Assembly (NCBI GenBank): GCA_019925095.2
Contig: CM034394.1
Location: 9,436,272-9,500,271 of the forward strand
Direction: 5' to 3'
DNA length: 64,000 bases
Origin: Dendrolimus kikuchii
Taxonomy: Eukaryota > Arthropoda > Insecta > Lepidoptera > Lasiocampidae
The translations under genes were made by a program, and so were the position numbers. Shown one piece after another: positions 28,701-37,209 of the stretch (positions are counted from its first letter, which is position 1; each line of letters begins with the position of its first letter). The notes under the pieces are model-generated. The model saw only the letters and a list, made by a program, of their open reading frames with translations. It searched no databases and was not told the origin of the DNA.

Positions 28701-31700
28701 TTAGAATATTTATGCAAACAGTTAAACCTTGTCGCTGAACTAACTTTGCCTACGACTTCGTGTTAGATTAAATATACATATTTAAATTCATATCTTCTGA
28801 ACCCTGTAAAATATCGAAACGGAACATATAAGAAAATTTGAAATAAAATTCCTGTTTAAACCTCTAAAACTCTCAATGAATTCCGTTAAGCCGTTTTAAA
28901 ACCTCTCTGAAACAAAGTTCTAGACAGACATACAGACAAAAGTTCTACGAGTGGTTATTTTTACTAGACACCGTGTAAATAATAGTTGTCATTTAAAGGG
29001 CATTTTTACATATGATGGTATGTACATTTTATTTATCGCTATATAAAATCTGAGGTAAACATCAAACAGGTCCATTATCATGATAACCTCATGATTAAGA
29101 AATCAATGGACCAGTTCACCTTGATGACAATAAGCCAAAAACAAAAGTTTTATTTTTAATGCTTTAATATTTAGTACCTATAAATGCAAGCTGAAGATAA
29201 GCTAAGCCGAAGATTCAACTAGAATATCTTCATACTTTTAAAAAATATATGATTTCGCTTTAAAAATGAAAAACAAAACATAAAAGGGTCTTAATTACTA
29301 TTCAAAGTTCTAACAACTCTGGTACACCAGCGTTTTCATTACAAATCCACCAAAGAGAACCGTGCAACAAAAACGTGCGGATTCACGGATAATATTTTAC
29401 TTGGTGCTTGGATTCCGGGTGTGTGTATTCCAACAAGCGCTGCCTGTGTGCTGTTCTCGTTCACAGAGGCGAGTCCTCAAGACGGTGGTCCTATGTAAAT
29501 GTATACCCCTGTTAATTTCCAAGCACTAGACTACATTGTGTCACCGTGCTGAGAGCTTTTCATTAGAGTGCACATTCAGTGGGGAAAATGCAATTTCCCT
29601 TGTGAGTGCGAATTGACGCGGTGGCGTGGATTATCTTTTTAAGATATCGACAGTATTTTTAATATTCTTCAGCCAATCAATATTAATTTTAATACTATTT
29701 AATAAATGACTAGTTTAAGCAAATGATATGTTGAAAGATCATTAATTTTAGTGAAAATTTTTATCCATAGGTTTTAATGGTAATTTATTTTGCTATGTTC
29801 ATTTGTCACAAATATTTATTTTATTACAGATGTTTTCTTCTAAAGAGCTATTTGATAGAAAATTGATTAAATTTTGTAGGAATCTGTATTCTATAAGTAT
29901 ATATGTACACAGTGGAGCAATCCAATCATGAAGCAAGAAAAATTAGGGATGGCCGCAATATATGTAGAAATCAAATGGAGGATATTTTTTCCAATGTACA
30001 TGGGCCTCTTGGGTACTGTTAGTCGGCTCTACAAAAATCATAATAACCCTCCTTAACAAGTTCTTTAATTAAATCAAACAGAGAGCAAAATTTAAAAGTA
30101 AAAATACTGTCAACGATTTTGAGGCAAAAAGTATTTTTGCGTAATTGTTTATTAACAGTTAACATTACGCAGTGGATCCCTTCGAAATTTTAATAAATAA
30201 AAGTTAAGTAAAAACCGCTTGGTACAAAATGCTCTACGAAACCAATCCAAAGGAAAACTGCAAAGACCACTCTACTTTGTAAGCTTTTACGTACTCTTGT
30301 AATTTATTAACGCCGCTCCCCGACACACCGACATTTTTCTCGTTGGCAATTTTTCCACCCGACCAATGATTGGCCCAAGTACTTTTTTTTACTAGCTCCC
30401 CAATTCAACGGTCATTTATTAAGCAAAGCACTGTGAATGTGAGATATGGGGAGAATAAGAGAAAATGTAAATTTCATTGCTTTTTTTCCTTTTATTTTGT
30501 GTCTACGCTTTAACTTTTTTATTTCTTTTTAATTTATTTTTGTAAACCGATCACATGACTTTATATATTTCGTTCTGCCTGGTTATATCTGCTGTTGTAG
30601 CAAATTGTATGAAAAATAGTTCATTCCCAAAAGCCATAGAAAAAATAAAGTAACATACAAAAATGTTCATATTTTTGTATAAGGTTGTATAGCTTGTTAT
30701 CGCAGAAGAAAACTTCTTAGTTCATTCGATAATATAATTGTGGATAGCTTCTTTTTTAAAGTTCGCTTTTGCTTACTTTCAATTTTCATAATATCAAATA
30801 GCACTAATGTAGGCAACGAATCAATAGTAATCGAGACGAAAAGAGTTTGACAATAAGACCTTAAGCCAGCCATACATTCAGGAAATGATTAAACCTAAAA
30901 TATATAAAAAAATAGGTTACACATCCTACCTAATTACTAACAGATACGAGGCCGTGGTAGCTTAATGGAGAATGCACTCAAGTCTCGAACTAACATTTCA
31001 AAAGAGACACGGATTCGAATCATGGCCAGGAAAGCGTGCACCACTTTAATACTGCATCACTTTCTGACCTAATAAGCCTATTACTACAATTAACATGTGC
31101 TGACGGTGAACGAAAACATCATGATGAATCTTGCACATCGAGATACACTATTTATCAAACACACCAAGCCGCTTTGGACGCGTGGCGGGTATACTGCCCA
31201 TACGTCCCCCCTCTTCCCGTCGCTCCTTCTAAAAATGGGGATGTTCGAGCCCAGCAGTGGGACGTTATGAACTGTTATTATTATTCTATATATACATATA
31301 CGAACCATAAAGATTTTACGATTGCACTCGTAGATCTTGTTTGCTTATTATAAACTTATTATCGTAAGCATGCTTGATTTTCTTACTCTTATGATGGAGG
31401 TGAGGGTATCAAAATTTGTCCCATCAAATCAGCTATATTGGCAATATACAAGTGAATTATATCCATTTTGGCCTTTATCGTGCCGGAACCGCCATGTATG
31501 TCTGATGGCTATAATTTTGCAGTAACGGTCGACGGCTTACGAACATAGATAACTTAATCTCACATGGGGTTAGGCAGAGACTAAAGATCTCCACTTGCTA
31601 CCATCCTAAAACATATCTCTCGTTTCATCTGCGTCATGACTAATCTCATCATAGACGCATGGTCAGGGGAAATACTTTTTACCCGATTTTTTTTTTATAT

Positions 31701-34700
31701 TGCATAGGTTAGTGTTTGACTGACATTGCGCCTGACGTCAGGCGGAAATGCAGTCTAAGGTGGAGCACGCTTACCTAGAAGATACCTGTTGACGCGAGAC
31801 TTAAAGACACCTAGATTGTATTCTTCAGGAAAAACAGACGACGGTAAAGAGTTCCACTCTTCAGCGGTGCGTATGATGAAATAGGAAGCATAGCGTTTCG
31901 TCCGCTTCGTTGGTATTTCCACCATATATCGGTGGCGTGAGTGCGTACGTCGGCTTATCCGGTGCTAGAATGGTGAGGGAGGAACCAATTCATGTAATTC
32001 CGTGGCACACTTACCGAAGTGTATATCCTATAGAATACCGACAGACTGGCGACCTTACGTCGATGACTTAGGCTCTGAAGCCTAAAGCTAAGGGGGTCTG
32101 AGGTATTAGTTCATTTTGCCAAAAGCTGTCTCTTGCCCAAAATAGTTTGGAAATCCTTGCTTTACACTAATATTTATTAAACCATTGTTCATTTTACATA
32201 GATATTATATTTCTATTAAGAAATGGTTTCATTTCTATCGGCATGAATTTTGCCAATTACTATAATAGAAGAGGCGAGTGAAAAAATAAAAATCTAAACT
32301 AGCAATAAATACGTTTGTGAAAATAAAACTACAGAGCAAAAGAGCACTCTTCAAGTTCCCGCCAAAAATTCCAAAATACTTACGCGCTTATAATGTTCAT
32401 TTGCTGTATTGCAGCAGAAGGTCGAGATGGTCTTCTAACTGGTGGCAGGGGATGATGACCAATTGGACCCCCGCCTGCTGGTCCATATAGCACTGGTTGG
32501 AGTGAAAGCGATCCTCCTAAAGAGATGGATGGTGGACTCGACAACCTGCGTGACAATATTTTTGTTCTTATGAAACACATTATTAATAAAAGTACAGTTT
32601 AACGGTTTTAAGCGCGGTATTTTATTTCATTTTTATTTTGACGTTTCGACTACTTTTCAGTAGCCATGATCACGGAAGACAAAGATGTCATGTGTCAATG
32701 AGTAAGTAATTTTAGTTATTATTTAGCCTACCCCCAAATTGTTGGCGTAAAACGTAATTTTATTGTTTTTACTAATCGCAAAAACCTAAGGAAATACTAA
32801 ACACATTCTTAATCATTTTCTTCTGACATTCATGATATTTTTCTGAAGGTTTCAATTAGTTTCTCAAATTTCTTTACAGAACCAACGTCCGTAGTCGTAT
32901 TCAACTTTAGAAGTAAACCGACTATAGAAGTATACCTTAGAAGTTTACCGACGACCACTCGTATATAGGTATAATATTTATTTTCGATACCAGATATGAA
33001 ACTAGGATATGTTTTATCCCCGAATATTGGGATAAGGACCTAAAGTTTACACAGGCAAAACCGTGTGAAAAGCTCAAACTCGCACTATTCAGCTATCAAA
33101 ATTAGTTTTCGTTTCTTAGGGCTCCTTAACACATTCACTGCATTAAGTATTTCCCGTATTTGACTTTATGACTATGCGTCGGTTAGTTATCGTTATCTTA
33201 CCCCTGATGCGAGACTGAATTTTCTAAAGTACCCGCGCACGTAGTAAGCCTTTAAAGTCAGAACCTAGTACGGGAAAATACAACTCCTACCGCAAAGTTG
33301 GAAATCTTAATACGGCAAAATATGACTTGTATCTCAAACTTAGGAAGTCTCATTTTTGCGATGCCGCAGCGCATATGTTAACCAGACGGAAAAAAACATT
33401 ATATTACCATTATTGGACGTATTTCGAATTGCACCTGGTATTATTTTAGTTTTACTCTGCTTAGTAGCAACTCTAAAACTTCGTGTCACAATCTTTCACA
33501 AACAACACAAATCATTACCCATTACGTCTACCTGTTAGTATGGTTCGGGCAAAAATTAAGATAACTGCGAAGTTGATATTTATCAAAAACATAATAATTT
33601 TATAATTGCGTTGAATTTTAAACATAAACTTATTTCGTTATATAATCGCTGAATATAATTAACTGAAACTCCTAAACTTTTAATTGGCAACACACAGGAA
33701 CCCGGTATAATGACGGTATACCAGCCGATAAACATGGGCTTATTAACGCCAGAAATCCAACATAAAACTCGTAAACATGTTTGAATATACCTTCATTATA
33801 TACCTACACATTTACACCGTATGTGTCAATTTCTGTGAAAATACTGACATGTATTTTACGGGTCATTGGAGTATATGGAGTAAACAACTTAGCTATATTA
33901 TTGAGAAGTATTTGTATATTATGATAAATATTTACAAGGATACAAATATTTACAACTAGCTTTGTCCGCGACCTTGTCCGCGTAGAATTTGCTTTCAACA
34001 CCCTCCGATTTTGAACCATTCTTCATTGGTGGTTCGCTCCTATTGGTCTTAGCGGGATGATATATAACCCATAGCCTTTCTCGATAAATGGGCTATCCAA
34101 CACTGAAAGAATTTTTCAAATCAGACCAGCAGTAGTTCCTGAAATTAGCGCGTTCAATCAAACAATATTAGTATATTTGGATACAACACTAATACTTACA
34201 TTTTAAATTTATTTTGATAAGGATTAATACCAAGGTACAAAATAAAAGAGTTTTTGAAGCGACGGCATTTTAATTATTTAAAAAAATAAAAGAAAACACT
34301 TATTGTGAGATAACTACAATAGTTAGACATATGGTTACGCGATATTTTTTGTAGACAATTATATGTTCTGCAAAGTGGTAGTACATTGTTTTGTTCTATA
34401 GTCAATAGTTTTCTCAGCGCACGCCGTGTAAGGATTTTTTCGGGTCATTTTTTTACACCTTGGGTTACATTATTGAACTTTTAGTAAGGATCCCTAATTT
34501 TTTGAAAATATAATATAGCCTATAGGCTTCCTCGATAAATTTACTATTTTACGCTGAAAGAATTTTTCAAATCGGACCAGCGGTTCCTGAGATTAGCGCG
34601 TTTAAACAAAAATACAAACAAACTCTTCAGCTTTATAATATTAGTATAGATTATATCTAACTTCAAAGACATCGAAGATAGTTTTGTTGTGAAATCATAT

Positions 34701-36931
34701 TTAATTTTGAGTAAAGCTTAAGGATATAATCAATAAAATGGCTCTGGAAAGTTTTCAATTTTAGCATACATATTATGTTATCTTAATAATGTTAATTCAC
34801 TCTTAAACGTCATTCTAAAATAAGTTTTACACTGTAGTAATAATATCAGTATTAGAGTACATTTAAGAATAGTAGAACAAAAATTGTCTTTGTGCATACT
34901 ATTGTTTTATAGATATTGTCATGGCATTAATCTAAAATGTTTATGCATGTTTTTTTAGTTTAAGAAAAAACCAAGTAACTAACTAAAGTTATTACTTAAG
35001 CTTATTTTTGGTAAGCTTTATATTATACATTTTTAATTCTTAATAAACAAACACTGCAAAAAGGTTGACGATTCACTTGATGCAAAGTATTTATCTCCAT
35101 TTTTAGTTATTCATACTTTTATATTAGACTTCTTCTAAGCAATGTTATGACCTATTTAAATAAACCCATATCATAAAGCTACGGGAATACTTTGCCCGGG
35201 AGTTCTTTTAAATTCCTTAAGCTAGAAAACTACTATTAGCTAACAGGTAGAAAGCGGTGATTTCTTGAATGTTACTTAGTAAAAGAGAATTTTATGCAAC
35301 AAATCATTTACACAAACTACTCTACTTTAAGATAGCGGTGTTGACAAGCTTAGAATATAAGCCGGAGGTGTTAAAGCATTAGGTTACAAAGTGATCCCGA
35401 CAACCTTTGCCCACATAAAATCCGATAACGTAACATGGGACTGCCGTAAATCTCCAGCAGTAAGTAGAATGGATTATTTTCCTAGATTTAGTTAAACTTG
35501 CAACTAAAGTGTTAATGTAAAAATTAATTCAAGGTATTCAAGGCTTTTACAAACTTTTTAAAAACTAGGCTAGAGCTTAAAGATACATACAACGAAAATT
35601 GTTTTAAAGAAATTACTTTACGTTGTTTTTAAAATATCAGATATTTTCTATTAAATATTTTTATAGGGTTCTGTAGCCAAATGACAGAAATAGTGCTTAG
35701 ACATGTGGCCAGTTCCCATATGTTACTATTCATTCGTTACTTTACCCATTGGTTGAATTTTGACATTACTTATATGGAACTTAAATAAAAAAATAAAAAA
35801 ATTACGTTTTAACGGTTTTAAGCGCGGTCATTTATTTGATTTTTATTATTCCGACGTTTCGGCTACTTTTCAGTAGCCGTGATCACAGAAGAGAGAGATG
35901 CCAAGTCTCAATGAGTATTGTTAAAGTTTTATTTAGTCTATGGCCTACTTGTTCATTTTATTTTATTTAGTTTTAATTTTGTTTATGATTATTATTTACT
36001 CTATGAGAGCCTAATCTTATTTATTACCGCTTCGCAACACGTTGTGGCTTGTGGCTTGAAGAGAAGAAGCGGCGTGACTAGTCGGCAAGATGTACGAACC
36101 GGTTATTAGACAATTTTGGCAAATTAATAACGCTTTGTATCATTAAAATTTTATACATTATTTCCAACATGCATGCAATAATCTCTAAATACTATATATT
36201 TCAAAATTGTATTTGGTTATTTTTATTTTTGTGAAAAATCAACATTCTTTTGGTTCTAAGGCTCATGTTTATGTAAAGTCGTAAACATTTCCGTTTGATA
36301 CATCCGATAAAAGTTCAAGGTAAAGCAGACCCTTTTTGATCTTGTTCTATTTTAAACGTTGTTACTCGTTTCTCGTTTGATTTTAGGCAATTACACTTTT
36401 CCGGTTAATGGGCGGGAGGGGGCTGTTTCAATTTAATTATAGTTATAATTGTATATCTTAATAGCACAGACATAGAAAATCTCTTGAGAGTTTCCTAAGC
36501 GCGTGTGTCACGAAACTGCCACCCCGCCGCCGTCGCATTTTCGGTACAGTTTTCACTAAAACGATAGCTTACATGCTTTTTTAAATGCTGTGATACCTTG
36601 TGTCCCGGGAATAACGCGGGAATTTTAAGTCAAACGTGGGCGAAGTCGCGGGTATATCCTAATTGTTTATACAAACCTCAATGGTGATTCCAAATGTACT
36701 CTATGTGATGAACATGAAGGTGCTGGTTGCTGATGTGACGGATGTGGTGGCAAAGGTGGTGGGCTGCTATGTCGGCTCAGGGTCTCGGGAGATACCAGGG
36801 CAGCTCCCGCAGACGCCGGGCTGGGAAGGGGCGGAGCACTGCCGCCAGATATTTCGGAGTCGGCCCCGCCAAACGTCCCCCGGGACACGTGGGATCCGCC
36901 GGACGTGTTGTTCGCCGGTATTGAATAGCAA
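3700..36931 (-). CDS. Otop: Otopetrin proton channel gene, eight coding exons, 5' end not found
   Basis: Otopetrins are dimeric plasma-membrane proton channels; in insects members of the family serve acid taste. Joining exons 36677-36931, 32384-32545, 14734-14851, 13869-13977, 8747-8926, 7342-7502, 6117-6279 and 3700-4706 gives one open frame of 717 residues plus TAG. Every intron starts GT, ends AG, and phases agree at all seven joins. Twelve hydrophobic segments fit the family's two six-helix halves: TM1 near residues 145-167, TM2 179-200, TM3 262-286, TM4 300-325, TM5 335-358, TM6 436-456, TM7-TM12 in the rest of the last exon. Family-like stretches include [67 protein letters not shown] and [16 protein letters not shown]. 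The reading begins inside a codon, so at least one upstream exon with the start codon is missing. I cannot say which insect paralogue (OtopLa, b or c) it is. Confidence 0.95.
4707..6116 (-). other. Otopetrin intron between TM5 and TM6 exons
   Basis: 1410 bp, GTAAGG to CCAG, AT-rich, no exon seen. A short GTGACCTAGGCTCA-type sequence near 5850 recurs near 43700. Confidence 0.85.
6117..6279 (-). CDS. Otop: Otopetrin exon: TM5
   Basis: 163 nt, acceptor GATGATTACAG directly before ATG, donor CTCG|GTAAGG, entered in phase 0 and left in phase 1. It encodes [40 protein letters not shown] and [14 protein letters not shown]. The ATG at the exon start is an internal methionine, not a start codon, since the previous exon joins in frame. 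Covers TM5 and the start of the loop to TM6. Confidence 0.95.
7147..7183. repeat. Perfect inverted repeat, 16-bp arms
   Basis: Arm AAAATTGAAGTAACAT at 7147-7162, loop ACTTA, and its exact reverse complement at 7168-7183. It ends just 8 bp before a Helitron-like 3' end. Confidence 0.85.
7192..7265 (-). mobile_element. Helitron-like 3' end fragment
   Basis: On the minus strand the fragment ends in GCCGGGCCGCTAG followed by T, the CTRR-T end expected of Helitrons, and matches the ends of longer copies in this window. Only about 70 bp remain. Confidence 0.4.
7342..7502 (-). CDS. Otop: Otopetrin exon: TM3-TM4
   Basis: 161 nt, acceptor CCTTTTTCAG, donor GAG|GTATGT, entered in phase 1 and left in phase 0. 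It encodes [20 protein letters not shown], then [20 protein letters not shown] and [13 protein letters not shown]. This covers most of TM3, a short extracellular loop and TM4. Highly family-like. Confidence 0.95.
7503..8746 (-). other. Otopetrin intron inside TM3
   Basis: 1244 bp, GTTGGT to TTCAG. AT-rich; no exon or repeat recognised. Confidence 0.8.
8747..8926 (-). CDS. Otop: Otopetrin exon: Ser-rich cytosolic loop and start of TM3
   Basis: 180 nt, acceptor TTTTCGTGTCCAG at 8927-8928, donor TTG|GTTGGT, phase 1 at both ends. It has no minus-strand ORF of its own that stands out; I found it because TM2 and TM3 could not be joined directly without losing the family segment [12 protein letters not shown]. 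It encodes [20 protein letters not shown], an Ala/Pro linker, [13 protein letters not shown], then [11 protein letters not shown]. The serine cluster lies in the loop that faces the cytosol in otopetrins, between TM2 and TM3. The donor GTTGGT is weaker than average; a GTATCT 5 nt downstream would break the frame. Confidence 0.9.
9690..9840 (-). mobile_element. Retroposon 3' end (GCGATAAGGCCGCC type)
   Basis: Read on the minus strand it contains AGCGATAAGGCCGCC, then TTTTGGTGAACAATAAAGTC and an ATTCATTCATT tail, which looks like a LINE 3' UTR with an AATAAA. A second copy in the same orientation lies at 48251-48375. The parent family is not identified here. Confidence 0.55.
10918..11328 (-). 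mobile_element. Helitron-like non-autonomous element, copy A
   Basis: On the minus strand it starts A|TCTATATATATA and ends GCCGGGACAGCTAG, meeting the Helitron rules of a 5' TC and 3' CTRR without terminal inverted repeats or target duplication. It is clearly similar over its length to 40836-41268, including AACGAACATCAAACGTTTGA and CCTGGACTTCCACAAATAAT. A retroposon origin is the alternative, since I see no strong 3' hairpin in this copy. Confidence 0.5.
11758..11925. repeat. Foldback-type element, partial copy
   Basis: Contains AGTGAAACTTCAACAGGCAA, AAAACGAATCGCAAC and AACCTGAAGTTTTACGGGCA, all shared with 41478-41690. Here one arm of the palindrome is present and the second is missing. 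The name is descriptive; the family is unknown to me. Confidence 0.6.
13200..13424 (-). mobile_element. tRNA-derived SINE, family 1
   Basis: The minus strand reads GTGGTTGAGCGGGCTGGC (A-box-like) and, further on, GGGTTCGATTCCCGAC (B box), then a non-tRNA body ending GCTTGTCTGCCG and an AT-rich tail. The same body occurs at 48443-48620 in plus orientation. Confidence 0.75.
13435..13700 (+). mobile_element. tRNA-derived SINE, family 2, degenerate
   Basis: A weak A-box-like start (TTAATGGCTAACGCACC) and B box (GGATTTGAGTCC) are followed by GTGATGGAAAACATCG and an end with AGCCCAGCAATG. This matches the layout of 30945-31290. It begins within about 12 bp of the oppositely oriented family 1 SINE. 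Confidence 0.6.
13869..13977 (-). CDS. Otop: Otopetrin exon: TM2
   Basis: 109 nt, acceptor CCTGACAG, donor GCAA|GTATGT, entered in phase 0 and left in phase 1. It encodes [20 protein letters not shown], then [18 protein letters not shown]2 followed by a basic start to the cytosolic loop. GC-rich codons contrast with the AT-rich intron on both sides. Confidence 0.92.
13978..14733 (-). other. Otopetrin intron between TM1 and TM2 exons
   Basis: 756 bp, GTAAGTG to GACAG. No repeat or exon recognised; the minus open frame at 14405-14590 has no family features. Confidence 0.85.
14734..14851 (-). CDS. Otop: Otopetrin exon: TM1
   Basis: 118 nt, acceptor TTGGTTACCAG, donor GAG|GTAAGTG, entered in phase 2 and left in phase 0. 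It encodes [20 protein letters not shown], then [19 protein letters not shown]: the first transmembrane helix and the following extracellular turn. The S-x-LY-x-KLLVV pattern is what I expect for TM1 of insect otopetrins. Confidence 0.93.
15308..15625. repeat. Lepidopteran-type interspersed repeat flanked by 14-bp direct repeats
   Basis: Contains TCGGGTGGAATCTTGCAAGT, CCGGTTTCCGATTGAGCTGA and GAGCTGATCTGATGATGGA, which I recall as a common lepidopteran repeat. AAGCTTCTATTTAA occurs at 15319-15332 and again at 15609-15622. Confidence 0.5.
16530..16545. repeat. (CA)8 microsatellite
   Basis: Sixteen bases of CA dinucleotides, followed by a short TATATAT run. Confidence 0.9.
17587..17656. repeat. 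Nested inverted repeat rich in GATATC
   Basis: AAGATATCGAAATA at 17608-17621 pairs with its exact reverse complement at 17633-17646. Outside this, CAGATATCTGA near 17590 and CAGATATCAGA near 17647 extend the symmetry. Confidence 0.7.
18437..18777 (-). mobile_element. Young 5'-truncated RTE-like LINE insertion
   Basis: On the minus strand it encodes [40 protein letters not shown] and a final [10 protein letters not shown] stop, then a (TATG)n tail. This is the C-terminus of an RTE-like LINE protein. GGATATGGTACA flanks it exactly on both sides (18425-18436 and 18778-18789), a 12-bp target-site duplication, so both ends are known. The open frame is intact over the retained part. Confidence 0.85.
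19830..20095 (+). mobile_element. Possible LINE 3' end
   Basis: GC-rich block in AT-rich surroundings ending CTGGCGGTACACTAGATTAG and an AT tail. I recall similar 3' ends in lepidopteran LINE copies, but no protein motif is left. Low certainty. Confidence 0.35.
22455..22690 (+). mobile_element. tRNA-derived SINE, family 2, fragment
   Basis: B-box-like GCGGGTTCAAGTC is followed by GACGGTGAAGCAAAACACTG and AGACAAGCGTGGTGGGTAT, matching the body of 30945-31290. It directly abuts the R1-like element, so it either was there before the insertion or marks its truncation point. Confidence 0.6.
22700..26122 (+). pseudogene. R1-clade non-LTR retrotransposon, endonuclease and reverse transcriptase, inactivated
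   Basis: ORF2 remnants in order. Endonuclease: [20 protein letters not shown], the catalytic [15 protein letters not shown] and LSDHRYIRF (22707-23220). A linker follows, then reverse transcriptase: [20 protein letters not shown], the first catalytic aspartate in [15 protein letters not shown], and FADD near 24546-24557, followed by [18 protein letters not shown]-terminal Cys/His segment, [14 protein letters not shown], lies near 25500-25550. The end has nine A at 26114-26122. Lesions: TAA at 22958-22960, a deletion with frameshift near 23109 that removes part of the endonuclease, a frameshift near 23800, TAG at 24263-24265, a shift near 24481 and several stops after 24890. Composition is GC-rich compared with the host intron. 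It is antisense to otopetrin. Confidence 0.88.
25374..25476 (+). repeat. 21-bp minisatellite, about 4.9 units, inside the R1-like element
   Basis: Unit GGGCTGCCTGCCGTCACCCC plus A, five in a row, with a single G-to-A difference in unit 2. In the LINE frame each unit reads CLPSPQG, so the array adds cysteines just before the zinc-knuckle region. Confidence 0.93.
28015..28062 (-). mobile_element. Retroposon 3'-end fragment
   Basis: The minus strand reads TAACCACTTTCCACCAGG then GGCCGTCAGCCTGTCTC, matching the last part of the copy at 57000-57319. Confidence 0.5.
28119..28152. repeat. Perfect inverted repeat, 14-bp arms
   Basis: TAAAATTTCACATA at 28119-28132 and its reverse complement at 28139-28152, with a 6-base loop. 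Confidence 0.85.
28431..28705 (-). mobile_element. Helitron-like or SINE-like repeat
   Basis: On the minus strand it ends CTAG|T and starts with TC. The GC-rich end GCCCGCTTCGCGTGCC lies in AT-rich DNA. The end rules resemble the other Helitron-like copies, but the body is not alignable by eye. Confidence 0.35.
30945..31290 (+). mobile_element. tRNA-derived SINE, family 2, best copy
   Basis: A box GGTAGCTTAATGG and B box GGATTCGAATC (31011-31021) mark the pol III promoter. The body has GTGCTGACGGTGAACGAAAA and ACACCAAGCCGCTTTGGACG, and the end is AGCCCAGCAGTGGGACGTTA followed by a TTATTATT tail. Other copies: 13435-13700, 22455-22690, 52876-53206. Confidence 0.75.
31558..31690 (-). mobile_element. 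RTE-like LINE 3' UTR fragment
   Basis: The run GGGGTTAGGCAGAGACTAAA, later TTTCATCTGCGTCATGACTA, matches the 3' region of the element at 1-520. Confidence 0.5.
31715..32100 (-). mobile_element. jockey/CR1-like LINE C-terminal end
   Basis: The minus strand encodes [20 protein letters not shown] followed by [20 protein letters not shown] and KRAPP stop. This WNSLP...FP..YN...FK.RVNRYL pattern is the common C-terminus of insect jockey/CR1-like reverse transcriptase proteins. The 5' part is missing. Confidence 0.65.
32384..32545 (-). CDS. Otop: Otopetrin exon: N-terminal cytosolic segment before TM1
   Basis: 162 nt, acceptor TTGTCACGCAG, donor GC|GTAAGTA, phase 2 at both ends. It encodes [15 protein letters not shown], a Gly/Pro-rich stretch, then [18 protein letters not shown]. 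It continues the proline/serine-rich tail and ends just before TM1. Because both ends are phase 2, this exon and the one upstream could be skipped or included without shifting the frame; that is inference only. Confidence 0.88.
32590..32760 (-). mobile_element. Penelope-like element terminal region, copy 1
   Basis: Shares TTTAACGGTTTTAAGCGCGG and GACGTTTCG...CTTTTCAGTAGCC with 35795-36010 and 42440-42610. The third copy is joined to a GIY-YIG coding remnant, which identifies the family. The hammerhead-like hairpin is at 32636-32677 (minus strand). Confidence 0.65.
33956..34181 (-). mobile_element. Helitron-like or SINE-like repeat
   Basis: On the minus strand it ends GGACAAAGCTAG|T and starts A|TC. 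It shares CTGAAAGAATTTTTCAAATC and TAGCGCGTT with 34400-34650. Confidence 0.45.
34400..34650 (-). mobile_element. Helitron-like or SINE-like repeat
   Basis: On the minus strand it starts A|TCTATACTAATATTATAAAG, then GCTGAAGAGTTTG, a start I recall from many lepidopteran repeats. The 3' end is degenerate. Whether this type is a Helitron or an RTE-derived retroposon is unsettled. Confidence 0.45.
35795..36110 (-). mobile_element. Penelope-like element terminal region, copy 2
   Basis: Contains the best preserved hammerhead-like hairpin (35849-35890 on the minus strand) and the same flanks as copy 3 at 42440-42660. The part at 36030-36110 may be the last piece of a Penelope-like reading frame. 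Confidence 0.65.
36677..36931 (-). CDS. Otop: Otopetrin exon: Pro/Ser-rich N-terminal tail
   Basis: 255 nt, entered in phase 2 (first base T completes a split codon) after a TTGTTGCAG acceptor, and left in phase 2 at AG|GTTTGT. It encodes a low-complexity cytosolic tail rich in Ser, Pro, Gly and Ala, including [10 protein letters not shown] and [15 protein letters not shown]. The exon is GC-rich against AT-rich flanks. The frame was chosen because it is the one that joins exon 32384-32545 without a stop. No in-frame ATG is present, so translation must start further upstream. Confidence 0.8.
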
Positions 36932-37209
36932 CTGCAACAATTTAAACACGTTTAAAATATTGGCTTTCATTATTTTAATTTGTTATTGAATTACAAAATA
37001 CACGCTGTTTTGTATCTATTAAATATAATCATATAAAACATGATTATTTTGTATGTTAACTCATATAGAAATCTTCCATATTTGAATGACAAAAACCTGT
37101 TATAAATTCTTCAAATTTCACATGTGTTTTTGATATTTAATTCACATATGCCCGGTTTTTGAGGTACTTTTAACTGTAGTTTATGTGTTCATTATCGCTA
37201 TCGGTTCAA
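36932..37209 (-). other. Sequence upstream of the first otopetrin exon found
   Basis: Begins with the TTGTTGCAG acceptor (minus strand), so it is intronic. AT-rich, nothing else seen. Confidence 0.6.

Larger units (their letters stand above)
14852..32383 (-). other. Large otopetrin intron upstream of TM1
   Basis: 17.5 kb, GTAAGTA to TACCAG. It carries the R1-clade LINE, an RTE-like insertion, several SINEs and other repeats listed separately. Stretches without recognised content: 15640-16520, 16550-17500, 18790-19820, 20100-22450, 26130-28000 and 28710-30940. Confidence 0.8.
32546..36676 (-). other. Otopetrin intron between the two N-terminal tail exons
   Basis: 4131 bp, GTTTGT to ACGCAG. 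It holds two Penelope-like ends (32590-32760, 35795-36110) and two Helitron-like repeats (33956-34181, 34400-34650). 32760-33950 and 34660-35790 show nothing I recognise. Confidence 0.75.
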
